Shown here: positions 21,021 to 31,242 of the stretch, one piece after another
Layout of the letters: every line of letters begins with the position of its first letter
Numbering within the stretch: position 1 is the stretch's first letter
Assembly: GCF_963855985.1 (NCBI RefSeq)
Contig: NC_087098.1
Coordinates: 12,172,501-12,236,500, forward strand
Reading direction: 5' to 3'
DNA: 64,000 nt
Source of the DNA: Ostrinia nubilalis
Lineage: Eukaryota > Arthropoda > Insecta > Lepidoptera > Crambidae
Made by a program: the position numbers and the translations under genes
Notes under the pieces: generated by a model
What the model was told of the DNA's origin: nothing
The model's input: the letters and a program-made list of their open reading frames with translations, nothing else
Databases searched by the model: none

Positions 21021-22542
21021 ACCCCTCAACGTACTCGTAGTTGTATCTATATCGCCCATTTGCGACGACACTGTGACATCTCGAGATATACGATTTTTTG
21101 TTTTACCGAAATTCTGAACCGCGATCTTGCGTTCTATTATCTCCAAAAACAGGGTATTTGTTACTCCAAAAACAACAATACTATGAGAGAAAGAGACAAA
21201 ATATTACGTTATAGCGTTGGCTCGTTCGGCGATCTAGTTGGCTTCGACACTGTGACAGTTCAGTTGCCACCTGCGCTTTGAGATGTGAGGTGCTCTTCGT
21301 TTTTAAGAAAAACGTGACATCTCGAGGATACCGCGGTATTGATGACAAAGGTAAGTTTTTAAAATATTTTTATTTTATTCGACAATGTGGCACGTCATAC
21401 TTATCACAATGTTCTTCTAAAACAAAAAGCAAAGTAAAAGAGAAATTATTTATATGTCACGTTATTCTTGTAAGAAAATCGAAGTATCATCGGGACATCT
21501 TAACTAGTAACGTTGTAGATGATGAAAATTTTTCCTATATTGGAAATATGTTGTAGGTCATTTGTTGATGTTCTGTTATTGCAGAATGCATGTTATTGAA
21601 ATTGAATGGTATATCTACTTGTCACGTTGTATACGCTAAACAGTAATACTCTACTCCAGATATCATTACAGATGGGGACTAGCAATGCAAAAAAGCAAAG
21701 GTTAACATTTGTGGCGATGCACTGCCTGAAGGAATTCCACAACCTAATCCGACAACATGACTAACAGCGCTATGCGAGCGCTGTGAAAGGGTATCTTTGA
21801 GCTACAATAACGTCGGAACTAATACGAGTAGATGTAGACTGATAAACATACATTCGTTTTGACGAATAGTTCAAATACTAGTAATACAGTGCAAATAAAA
21901 CATACTTATACGACTGTCTGTTTTTACAGACACAACAAGCAAAATATTTTATATTATCATACGATAGCCTCAGATTAGCTTAATCTAAGACGATAGCTAA
22001 CAAAATTATCTATTAGTAGAAGTATGTTAGAATAGCAATGCGTTGGATGACCCCAGATATTTATTTATTTATTATTATGTAATTATTCAATGTTACTTAG
22101 CTGTATTGGCTGTGTTTTGCTTTCTGCAAAAAAGGTATTTTAATGTTTTAATATAATTACAGATCATCAGCAATTGACTGAATTTTATCGCTTATTGCCC
22201 AAATATACTTTGGCGGGCGCAACATTGTTTTGTATAATAATATTGCAATATAACTATTTCAGAAAAACTACGCCAATAAAATGGCTACACTTTTTATAAA
22301 TAGTGGTTGTTATTTTTCTCTATTAATACATTATTTAAATATTATCTTTTATAAATTTAATTTTAAGTAAGTATAAAAAATTAAAACACCCTAAAAGCTA
22401 CCAAAATGTCGCTTTTTTGCCATTTTATTCGCCGGGGACGGCGATTTTTGCGTTGATAATTTTAGGATTAAATTGTCATAACTAGTCTGTTAAAAAATAT
22501 CTATTTACTAACCTAGTAGGTACCTACAATTTTTTCTTCTGC

Positions 22543-23670
22543 ATACATACTAGGGTGTCCCATAAATGGCCGAAAAAAAATTTTTTTTAGATATTGAAAT
22601 GCATACCCTCTATTTCTTTTAGTACTACTCAGACTTAGTTAAATACAAAATTTCATCTTCCTACGTCAACATTAACCCGTGCCGACTGAGCTCTGAAGAT
22701 TTTGAAAAATGCTGGTTTTACCCCTTTGGTTATGTAGCTTAATCAATTAAAATATTTAAATTTTATAAAATATTTATATAAAGAAGATATCAGACAATAT
22801 ATTTTACCTTTGAGGGTCCCTTTTTTACATTCTGGATACAGATTTCCATGCTCCTGAATATTGGCCTGATTTTTGCTACACTGTGCGTAGCAAAAATAGC
22901 TTTTTCTCTTCCTTTGCAGTGATCAAACAATGTAAATCTTGCATAAGCTTTATAGCTCTCTCAGCTGTATCATTAACTACCCTTAAAGAAAGCACTTTTT
23001 TGCTTTTAAATAGGCAACATCTTCATCTCATTTAGAAATGGGTCTCAGGGGAAAATTCTTATCAATTTTCAATGTAAAAAATAAATGTATAGTCTTGACA
23101 GACACTAAATCACTCAATGGGTTTCCAGCAACAATAAATAAGGCAGTATTATTATCAATTCATTAAAAACATGATAAAAAAATTAATACTAGTCCTATTT
23201 ACCATATAAATTATCATACCTTCTTCAGATGGAATGTATATCTTCCCAGAATCATACATACTCTCTCTTTGTACTTTTACTACAGTATTGACGGTGTTTG
23301 TTCATTACCTTCATCATCAAAGAGTGATAAAACGGCAATTTCTTCTGACATGAAGTAACAAAGATTTTGACTAAACTTGCTCAAGGCTGCTTTGGAAATC
23401 AATTTGTCAACACTCTCATATACCTTTTGGAAAGTGGATGTCAAGAGTTCCTTAAGGCTTTCATCAGAGCTGGTAAGTTGGTCGTGATGATTAACCGCCG
23501 CCGCACCGCTACTGCCGCGCAACATGTTTCGATGCAAGTCGGCACGGGTTATCGTACTCCAAATAAAGTAAAAATTTATTTCTGAGTGTTTTAGAGGCAA
23601 ACGAACAAAACTAAGACCTATGCGTTACAAATTTAAAACTTTGAAAATTATGGGACACCCTAATACATAC
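22543..23670 (-). mobile_element. 1.1-kb DNA transposon, TIR TAGGGTGTCCCATAA, nested
   Basis: The element is 22551-23662, with 15-base inverted repeats: TAGGGTGTCCCATAA and TTATGGGACACCCTA. ATACATAC flanks it on both sides (22543-22550, 23663-23670), an 8-base duplication as made by hAT-like and some other transposases; the repetitive nature of ATAC makes this less certain. It carries a decayed coding region on the minus strand (22876-23600). It is the innermost layer of the nest. Confidence 0.82.
22876..23600 (-). pseudogene. Transposon-encoded protein, broken, VNDTAER / SEEIAVLSLFDD type
   Basis: Three coding pieces lie in order on the minus strand. First, 23600-23280 encodes DLHRNMLRGSSGAAAVNHHD, then KFSQNLCYFMSEEIAVLSLF. 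Second, in a shifted frame, KVQRESMYDSGKIYIPSEE, ending at a donor-like GAAGAAG-GTATGA near 23223. Third, about 23140-22876, GNPLSDLVSVKTIHLFF, DEDVAYLKAKKCF, then after a frameshift RVVNDTAERAIKLMQDLHCL and a stop. From memory the order LSEE...LFD, then LSDFVT, then VNDxAERGVxLI is shared by a group of insect and cnidarian proteins of unclear function linked to mobile elements. There is an in-frame TGA and at least two frameshifts. Likely a transposase or accessory C-terminal half; the class is not settled. Confidence 0.6.
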
Positions 23671-24287
23671 ATACCTACTTAGTACAGTTTCTCTTACTGT
23701 GTTTTTTTTTGTAGTAGTTTACGAGATTTTACTTTTGAGAGTTTTTCGTTTATTTTGATAAGCATTAGTTTTTAGAATAAGAAAACTTAATGTGAGCTTA
23801 AATATTGTATGTATACAACTGTCTGTCTACTTAGATAATATTTTTATAAGTGCAATTTAACATAGCAAAGCGAAATATTCACCTGTTCCAATAATTACCT
23901 CATTTTTACTGATTGTAATGTTATTAAAATAAAAAAAAAATTTTCAAGATCAACGTTTTATCTAAATAATGACTTATATAAATATATTTTTTTACATCAT
24001 CTTCAACGTGACAACTGAACTTACCATCTTCAAAATATTATTTTTTTACTAGAACAACGTGATAAGTTGTCTCTTTTTTTTTCAATCGCTATAATTTCAT
24101 CAATTTAGACGCAAATTTATGTCTTACTATAAATATTTAAATTCATTAATAGTTAATCTTTAAACGTTTCATACACAATTAGGTAATCCTAACCTTCTTT
24201 TAAGAGTTATGGTCATTCAAAAGTTAAAAAGTCGTTTTCTGGAAAACCACTGTTTTTGATATATCACAGTGTCGTCGCAAATGGACG

Positions 24288-24402
24288 ATATGTAGGCATG
24301 TATAGCGGCTGCGCCCGCCCATTGGTTTTACGAATAAAGCGTCAGTGCGTTCTATAGCTTTGGTCGTTTTACTTGTCTCGCACGCCTATCAACTACTTAA
24401 CA
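24288..24402 (+). repeat. Right part of the split 3' LTR
   Basis: Continues the LTR from ATATGTAGGCATGTATAGCG to ACTTAACA. The left part is 21021-21052. The two parts together match 20603-20745 with very few differences, so the LTRs are still nearly identical. Confidence 0.88.
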
Positions 24403-24498
24403 CTATGTGAAAGCTTAATTGGATATTTGATTCGTGCTATCTAAACACATTTGAAGTTTGGCAATTGTTTCAGAATTATCATAATTTTAATAATTATT

Positions 24499-24690
24499 AT
24501 ATTATTTCAGCCATAGGACGTCCACTGCTGAACATAGGCCTCCCCCAATGCTTTCCATGTTGATCGATTGGTAGTGATCTGCGTCCAGCGCTTCCCTGCT
24601 ACCTTTACGATGGCGTCGGTCCACCTTGTAGGTTCAGTAGTGGACGTCCTATGGCTGAAATGATGATGATGATGATGATATATTATTTCA
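24499..24690. mobile_element. Palindromic RTE insertion (3' end in both directions)
   Basis: ATATTATTTCA flanks it at 24499-24509 and 24680-24690. From 24510 to about 24632 the RTE 3' region reads in minus orientation, starting at the terminal GCCATAGGACGTCC. It then switches to plus orientation: GTTCAGTAGTGGACGTCCTA, GGCTGAAA and a (GAT)n tail. So both outer ends are the element's 3' terminus, and only the right one has the tail. Confidence 0.82.
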
Positions 24691-24928
24691 ACTATAGCTA
24701 ATAACGGTTAGTCAACCATGCTTTACGAATGATATTAATATTGTCAACGTTAATAAAGTGCATTCGTGCATACTTGCGCCGCCTAGCGGGGAGTAGCGGC
24801 ATTAATCCATAATGCGTGTGGTTCAAGTTCAACTGCATTTTTGGAAAATTTTGACTTTATTTTAAGATTGTTGGTATAACATACCTTATCAAAATTAAAA
24901 TGCAAGTAAAATAGTTTACTTATGTAAT

Positions 24929-25041
24929 AATAATCGGGAGGTGCCTGGATGCGAGCGGCGCAGGACCGTTCTTTGTGGAAATCCTTGAGGGAGGCCTTTG
25001 TCCAGCAGTGGACGTCTTTCGGCAAAAACGAACGAATAATC
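24929..25041 (+). mobile_element. RTE 3' end, plus strand (tail type AACG)
   Basis: About 100 bases, GAGGTGCCTGGATGCGAGCG to AAAACGAACG, flanked by AATAATC at 24929-24935 and 25035-25041. It is one of only two clear RTE copies of this family on the plus strand. Confidence 0.8.
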
Positions 25042-25367
25042 AGTGTTATGGTAACAAACAATATTTTTGTTGTTAGAAGCAAGAATCAATTTAAATTCAG
25101 GATCAGTCTTTTTACGAAAACATACTTACACATTTTACTTATATTACTATACTAGGTAATATTAATAATAGTATTAGTTATCGAACAAACTCTAAACTTG
25201 GCACAGCAAACCGAATTCAACTTATATTCCGATGCAATCGAGAACAGCATGTGCTGCAAAGTCGAATTGATTGAAAACTCGGTTTCAGCAAATAACAATT
25301 TTGAGAGTTTCCATGGTAACTAACTGGACTCTACCAAAATGGGCCAGAAATGCATTCGTGAAATTAT
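25042..25367. other. Non-coding, nothing recognised
   Basis: No gene or repeat supported. Confidence 0.4.
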
Positions 25368-25657
25368 GCCCGTATTTACAAACGATACTTACTTAAGTGA
25401 AACAGCACATCGAACGCACAGCGTTTAATAGAGCTCTGGCGCCGGTATTCACAAACATTACTATGAGGTCTCACAGTGCGCGTGGACGCACAGGGTGACA
25501 CACGAACCAATCACAGAGCTCTTTTCAACGCTGTACGTTCGTTTTGCTGCGTCACTTAAGCATCGTTTGTGAATACGGGCGTGTGAATTGTTCGTGTGTC
25601 ACCCTGTGCGTCCACGCGCACTGTGAGACCTCACTGTAATGTGTGTGAATACGGGCG
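25368..25657. mobile_element. MITE inserted into a MITE of its own family
   Basis: The family has ends CGCCCGTATTCACAAAC and a core with GAGCTCTGTGATTGGTTCGT and GTCCACGCGCACTGTGAGAC. A plus copy runs 25368-25438, is interrupted after GAGCTCTG, and resumes at 25582-25657. The interrupting 143 bases (25439-25581) are a complete minus-strand copy of the same family, with both ends present. A third copy is at 9206-9337. Confidence 0.85.
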
Positions 25658-27213
25658 TAAAATGCATTCGCGAATTATGCCCAGTGAACGTGGTGACTAC
25701 CGAATTGTTTTAGCTGGATTTGCTACACCTGCGCCGTGAAACTACGGGTAACATAGATTTGATAGATTTTTTGAAATAAATCGAAGAACTTGGTATGTTG
25801 AATCCTGATATAACGAGCTTTTCATATAATTGTTAAAGAAATATCAATTTTTTTTACTCCATGAAAGCCACACTACACTACAACAACTACCTATAAAGAT
25901 ATTGATTTGATATTTCAAATTAACTATACTCGTAATACAAAGTATTGCGAACGTAAAGTGTAATTTTCGACTGCATTGTAGATGATTCCTTTAAAAACTA
26001 TTCAAAAGCAAAAAACTGAACTAACTTTATAAAGGCGTAGAGTCTACGCCGTAGATTTTAGTGATATTTTCAATTTTGATTATCTTTATAGCGACGTTGT
26101 ATGGTACTGTATAGCCACAATAAAACAATAAAAGTCCTATTCCCTAATAACGTATCTGTACAGTAAAGTACCTATTTCATTGCAAGTATCGGTACATTGT
26201 GCTTGTTATTGGGGTCACCTTACCTTCATCATGACATTACAAGCAAATAAAACAAAATTCAAGGTTCGACAGCAATATCAATGTCTTATGCACCAAAACC
26301 GCGAGCATTGTAAAACATTCTGATTATCCGATTAAGCTGTAAGCTCGGGCATTGATCGAATTGTGATCGGAATAGGTTCTATTGCAAAATTGTTTATCGG
26401 AACGGTGAAGCATTATAGCAACTGGTGTATTAGGCTCGACGCTTACTGAGAATCTTTTTGATACACACCTACTACATTAATTAAAAAATCATATTATTTT
26501 GTCATAATTGAAAATTTTTTCAAATACTTATATCGCACGTAATAATTATTAAAAATAAAACTATTTCTACGTTTTCTAGGTAACTTTTTTTTTTTTCAAA
26601 AATTTATTTCAACTTTTCTACATTTTGACAAATAAATAGGCCCAGAAAAAAATTGCCACTGAATCGAACATAAAGGCAAATAAAGAGCAATACTAAAATA
26701 ACAGTGATTGCAGTGATATTAATTACAATTTTCTTTAGTGTAGATAGAGTCCTTGGCACGGACCTTTGGCACTGAGGAAAACTTACGCAGATTAAGTATT
26801 TTTAATATTGTTTGCATTAACGAAAAGACATTTCTTTCGAACAGTAAGATAATTGTGCAATTACCACTGTTCGAAGTAATATTTATTAATATAGCTTCTT
26901 AGCAGAGTGCACAAGATCCACAAAGCTTGTACCAGCTTTGTACCAGTGTACGCCGCGGCTTCGAGCAAAAGTGAGAGGTGTTCAATCTATGCCCAATCGG
27001 GCCGCGCCATTTTATTTGTCACGCTAGTTCTGACACGCTGGCATTTAGCGTGACCTTAAATGACACAACGTAAATAAATGTCATTTTTGTGTTTAAGTAG
27101 ATCTTGATGCGATTTGTCGTTTGAAAAATGGTAGCCTATCAGTTAACAAATAGTTTTCGAGTTTGTATTTTAACTTGTTTATTTAATATTGATGATTCTT
27201 TGTTTCGACTGGT
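25658..27213. other. Non-coding, nothing recognised
   Basis: No gene recognised. The stretch 26935-27050 is more GC-rich than its surroundings but has no frame or motif I can name. Confidence 0.5.
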
Positions 27214-27405
27214 CAGGAGGCAATGCGTTTCAGTCAAATGACGTCCACTGCTGGACAAAGGCCTCCCCCAAGGTTTTCCACAATGAACGGTCCGGCAGGA
27301 AAGTTCTCGAGTGGCGACCACGGGCTGGAAGACGTAGCGTGGGCAGGCCTCCTACTAGGTGGACCGACGATCTGGTAAAGGTCGCGGGAAGAGCCAGGAG
27401 GCAAT
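27214..27405 (-). mobile_element. RTE insertion with inverted 5' part (twin-priming structure)
   Basis: CAGGAGGCAAT flanks it exactly at 27214-27224 and 27395-27405. Positions 27225 to about 27294 are the RTE 3' end on the minus strand. From about 27295 to 27394 the next upstream part of the RTE follows in the opposite orientation (GGCAGGAAAGTTCTCGAGTG to GGTCGCGGGAAGAGC). In the intact element these two parts are neighbours separated by only about 20 bases. Same orientation flip plus one shared duplication means a single insertion event. Confidence 0.9.
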
Positions 27406-27728
27406 ATATTGTATAAATTATAATAGAAAAATATTTAAAATACTACCTATACTATTCTAACAGCCCGCCTAACATATTACCAGCCCTTAACAAAGTATTT
27501 TACCATAAAACATACTTTATTCCTGGAATAAATATTATAAAAAGTTAAACCAAAAAAGCTTTATTATTTTGTTTTCATAGCCAGATTACATTGTACGTAT
27601 TCTTAATTATTTTCTATTTCAATTCCACAATATTCTAGCTACAAATTTAATTTACGTTGACAAAATAATTTATTCGCGTAGGTGCAAAATAAGCTCTTAA
27701 AAATAACTTCTAAAACCTTTATGTAAAA
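27406..27728. other. Non-coding, nothing recognised
   Basis: AT-rich, no feature supported. Confidence 0.4.
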
Positions 27729-27970
27729 CTAGCGGCCGCTTGCGACTTCGCACGCATGAAAACATAGCACTTTCATATAAAATTTCAACCCCCGTCTTAC
27801 CCCCTTAGGAGTGGAATTTTCCAAAATCCCATCTTAGTTAGCACCTACGTCTTAAAATGTACCCCCATGCAAAATTCCATAATTTGAGACTCCTAGCACT
27901 TGTAGTTTCTGAGATTTCGTGATGAATGTGACAGTCAGTAACCTTTCGCTTTTATTTGTAGATTATTATA
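27729..27970 (+). repeat. Interspersed repeat, GCGGCCGC head
   Basis: Uninterrupted relative of 6001-7778: CTAGCGGCCGCTTGCGACTT, AAAATCCCATCTTAGT, CACCTACGTCTTAAAA, CTTGTAGTTTCTGAGATTTC, then GTAACCTTTCGCTTTTAT. It lies directly next to the following repeat. Confidence 0.8.
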
Positions 27971-28192
27971 ATACTAGCTTTCCGCCCGCGGCTTCGCCCG
28001 CGTGGAATTTTGTCTGTCACAGAAAAACTTTATCGCACGCGTCCCTGTTTGATAAAAACTTCTATGTCCTTTCCCGGGACTCAAACTATCTCTATGCCAA
28101 ATTTCATCAAAATCGGTTCAGTGGTTTAGGCGTGAAAGCGAGACAGACAGACAGACAAAGTTACTTTCGCATTTATAATATTAGTATAGATA
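27971..28192 (+). repeat. Interspersed repeat, CCCGCGGCTTCGCCCGCG head
   Basis: A complete-looking copy of about 220 bases: head ACTAGCTTTCCGCCCGCGGC, middle CTATGTCCTTTCCCGGGACT and AATCGGTTCAGTGGTTTAGG, a short (GACA)n stretch, and end TTATAATATTAGTATAGAT. A very common lepidopteran short element; the class is not certain to me. Confidence 0.85.
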
Positions 28193-29220
28193 GATTCTAG
28201 ATGAATATACGCTGACACGTAGGTATGCGTGTAAGCAACGTAGCTTATTAATTCAGAGCTATTTCATCATACGAGATTTTGACACGTGAATCATACTTAA
28301 ATCCTTTCAAATTAGATCGTCAACTTCTTGCCTCAGGCAGCCGTGTAAAAGGCTCCATGTTTCCCAGAAATTAAGTATATCAAAAACCTCGAATGACTAA
28401 TGTTATTATAATATCAGGCACACAATAAAGTAGAGAAATAGTAAGACCACTCTGTGATGATGTGTATAAGAGAATATAACAGTAGGCAATAAGCTAAACT
28501 GTGGCGATGGCGTTTTATGTAGATAGGTATAAGTGCATTTTTGCATCAAAAATCTGTAATTTGATGTACAGTAAGGTGTGCATAGACATTGCGTCATGCA
28601 TTGGTAATTGTATTCTGGAAGTACAGCATTGGTATTTTGAAGTATCATAATTAAAATTGAGATCATAGCATTTGGAAAATAGAGGCAACATAAGAATAAT
28701 TTTCGATATAAACACTCGTTCTCGCTACGTAAAGTTACTGCAATCACCTCAATTCTGATAAAAATTCGTTGGAGATACGCCCTCGGAAATGCCTCGTAGA
28801 CGTACTGAAGAAACGTTTGTATTAATTACATACAAATGTAAGTTAATTGCATCCGCTGGTGCCGCAGCGAACGCTTCCATACAAAGTTTAATTGTTTCCA
28901 TTAAATTTTCACACAGTTGGTGGGCAATGTAAAGATTTGTAATTATAACGTGTGTTTGAGTTGTATGTAATTATTTCATCAGCTTATCCGAAGGACGGTT
29001 ACTAGTCTAATAGATTTTAATAAAGTAGGATTATTTTTGTCCAACTACTTTATTATGTTAGACTAAATAAAGTAGTTCTTAGGTTCAGTCATCAAATGTG
29101 GCATGCTTTAGAAGTTCACAACCGATTGATTAACATAATTATCTTTAGACAAAGTATTTGTGTTTTAATTGCGAAATCGTCTCACGTTGCGAATTACCTA
29201 ACTACACTATATTATGGGTT
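28193..29220. other. Non-coding; longest frame considered chance
   Basis: A 113-codon frame on the minus strand at 28406-28747 is hydrophobic and leucine/tyrosine-rich with no motif, as expected from AT-rich DNA. Near 28850-28925 a more complex stretch (CATCCGCTGGTGCCGCAGCG) may be conserved non-coding sequence. Confidence 0.45.
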
Positions 29221-29371
29221 ATCTATACTCTATACTTTATATAATAAATCTGTAGAGAGGTCAATTCTGTACATGAAACATATTTTCAAAATAACTATCA
29301 GGGGGTGATTAGTGATCGATACTGATGCCAAAAATGCAATCAGTAAAATTTTTGTCTGTCTGTCTGTCTGT

Positions 29372-29406
<35 letters not shown>

Positions 29407-29900
29407 TTCTGTATGTTCCTTATAGAAACAAAAACTACTAGACGGATTTTAACGAAACTTGGTACAATTATTCTTCATACTCCTGGGCAGGTTATAGGAT
29501 ACTTAGGAATTCCCACGAGAACGGGAATTAGCGGGAAAATCCTTTTGTATGAAAAATCTAAACCGCTTAAGTTAGACGCTTGAAATTTGGTATGCAGGTA
29601 CCTTAGTAAACTTAAAGCTTAGTTACAACAGGATATTGCAAAATTCCCACGGGAACGGGAGTTAGCGGGAAAAAACATTTGTATGAAAAATCTAAACCGC
29701 TTTAGTTAGACGCTTGAAATTTGGCATGCAGGTACCTTAGTAAACTTAAAGCTTAGTTACTACAGGATATTGCAAAATTCCCACGGGAACGGGAGTTAGC
29801 GGGAAAAAACATTTGTATGAAAAAATCTAAACCGCGTAAGATAGATGATGAAGGGGGTAAAACGGGATCCACGCGTACGAAGTCGCGGGCGGCCGCTAGT
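29221..29900 (-). repeat. Interspersed repeat, GCGGCCGC head, long form, minus strand
   Basis: Minus-strand copy of the element at 38206-39076. From its 3' end: ATCTATAC, AATCTGTAGAGAGGTCAATT, TGATCGATACTGATGCC, a (CTGT)n microsatellite at about 29350-29408, two internal units with a period of about 134 bases (AAATTTGG at 29583 and 29717), and the head GATCCACGCGTACGAAGTCG ending at 29900. Confidence 0.85.
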
Positions 29901-29992
29901 AAACAATAATACTGTAAAGTTTCATCAAATACCGTTTAGTATTTTTTACTTGAAAGAGTAACAAACATCCAGACATCCATAAAAAGTAGGTA
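29898..29992 (+). repeat. Fragment of the 61089-type repeat
   Basis: AAACAATAATACTGTAAAGT through GAAAGAGTAACAAACATCCA matches 61175-61250. It abuts the head of the previous repeat, so that repeat probably inserted into it. Confidence 0.75.
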
Positions 29993-30649
29993 CACAACCA
30001 GGGCTAGTACAGTGCACAACTGTTGTATCTACGATATCATTTTTTGTGGACGTTTTATTGTGATAAAATGACGTCTTGAATTCTTTTGCAGTAACAGAAA
30101 GCTAGGCTAGCTGGTAGCTAGCCATTAAAAGAACTAGAACAGCCTAGCTATGTGCTCTACTTCAAAGTGACCCTACTGCCAACACTATCATGGTCACGGG
30201 GTGTTATGTCAGCCGCTTCGGTTTCATTATTAAGAATTTGAGGCCGTCATCTGTCGCAATACAATGTGGACGGTAATTAGAATATCTGAGACAGGTTCGC
30301 CTGCCTAGAGGTTAAACTAAATTGCGTATTATTATAATTTAAAATGTATCTCACGAGACACGTCGCAATGTGGTCGTTTATAATTAAGATTTGGAATGGT
30401 AATTATGGAATAAGTAACTGCAATTTAAGTGATCTTAAATGTAACAATCTAGCGACAGATTAATTGTAGAATTGCACATGCATTGTTATGACAGTTAAAA
30501 CGATTTAGTGGTAATGAAACTTGCAGAGCATTATAACCCTAAATCTCCATCTAAATACGAATTTGGGGTGCTATTTTAGAAAACCACTTGGGGTAAAATT
30601 AGATACTATTTTACAATTTTTTTTTTACTATGGGATACTATTTTATAAG
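29993..30649. other. Non-coding, nothing recognised
   Basis: No gene or repeat supported. Confidence 0.4.
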
Positions 30650-30830
30650 CCACGTTAGTCGAACGGTGATGAGGTGAGATTGGGACTAGTCGATCGAGGA
30701 ACTCGGGTTTGAACCCCGTCACCGCTCGAGTATTGTTGAACCCACTTGACACAAGCAAAAACTTATTACGAAGGGTTAATGAAACTATAAAAGACAATTA
30801 TTGTGTCAATAAACAAGCTTAATATTAATA
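30650..30830 (+). mobile_element. tRNA-derived SINE
   Basis: Contains tRNA-like RNA polymerase III promoter boxes: an A-box-like TTAGTCGAACGG at 30656-30667 and a B box GGTTTGAACCCC at 30706-30717, about 40 bases apart as in tRNA genes. The fold and anticodon are not those of a working tRNA, and an unrelated body follows (ATTGTGTCAATAAACAAGC). SINEs depend on a partner LINE for retrotransposition. The right border is uncertain. Confidence 0.7.
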
Positions 30831-31242
30831 ATACTATCTTTGGTTCATACACCAGATCTAACAACAGAAAGAATTACACAATCGGATCTTGATAGTCAGA
30901 AACAAATAGACCGAACGCGATACAACGAAATAAGATCTTATCGAGTTCAAGTAGCGATCCGGTAATTAGGATCAAAACTCCTGAACTTATCTTTGAGATC
31001 AGTACGCATAGCCTTGGCTTATTATAGGCTCATTAAAATTATATAGAACGCCCTGATCGTTGTACTATTAGAAAGCAAGGTCGGAGTTCCTATTATTTTG
31101 CTCGGAACGCAAAGTTCGCGGCTAACAGTTGTCCAAGTCTTAAGCGGTAGCGATATCATAAATATTATTCTATTCTCAAATCTGATGCATTTATCCTAAA
31201 ATCTGATGCAATAAATTTCTATTCACATTTTAGCTGGTGTTT
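30831..31242. other. Non-coding, nothing recognised
   Basis: No gene supported. Confidence 0.4.

Larger units (their letters stand above)
21049..24291. mobile_element. DNA transposon inside the 3' LTR, TIR CGCCCATTTGCGACGACACTG
   Basis: The element is about 21053-24287. Its ends are 24-25 base inverted repeats starting CGCCCATTTGCGACGACACT on the left and CGTCCATTTGCGACGACACT on the complement of the right. ATAT flanks both sides (21049-21052, 24288-24291), which can be read as a 4-base duplication or as TA duplication of an element starting TCGCCC. The motif CGTGACA, or its complement, recurs near both ends (21071, 21250, 21309, 21452, 21614, 24006). No transposase is recognised; a 92-codon frame at 21278-21556 has a splice-donor-like AAGGTAAGT inside it. 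Minus the nested 1.1-kb element it is about 2.1 kb. Confidence 0.85.
20574..24407 (+). mobile_element. LTR retrotransposon (Ty3/Gypsy-like), internally deleted and interrupted
   Basis: The unit is 20579-24402 with the 5-base target duplication CTATG at 20574-20578 and 24403-24407. Both ends are the canonical TG...CA. Between the LTRs only the leader and the start of gag remain; pol is gone. The 3' LTR is split by a 3.2-kb DNA transposon (21053-24287). Without that insert, the retrotransposon remnant is only about 590 bases. The deletion joins gag to base 25 of the 3' LTR at the shared word ACCCCTCAAC. Confidence 0.9.

Noticed and set aside
20794..21117. Intact gag gene
   Set aside because: Only about 76 codons are gag-like; the frame then enters 3' LTR sequence and an inserted transposon.
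24949..25155. 68-codon plus-strand frame as a host gene
   Set aside because: Its first part is the RTE C-terminal tail and the rest is flanking DNA.
28406..28747. 113-codon minus-strand frame as a small membrane protein
   Set aside because: Hydrophobic composition follows from AT-rich DNA; no start context, motif, splice site or neighbouring exon supports it.
29340..29410. (CTGT)n run as an independent microsatellite
   Set aside because: It is a regular internal part of the GCGGCCGC-headed repeat, present as (CAGA)n at the same place in the 38206 copy.
30650..30740. A functional tRNA gene
   Set aside because: The A and B boxes fit, but I could not form a proper acceptor stem and anticodon arm, and a SINE-like body follows.
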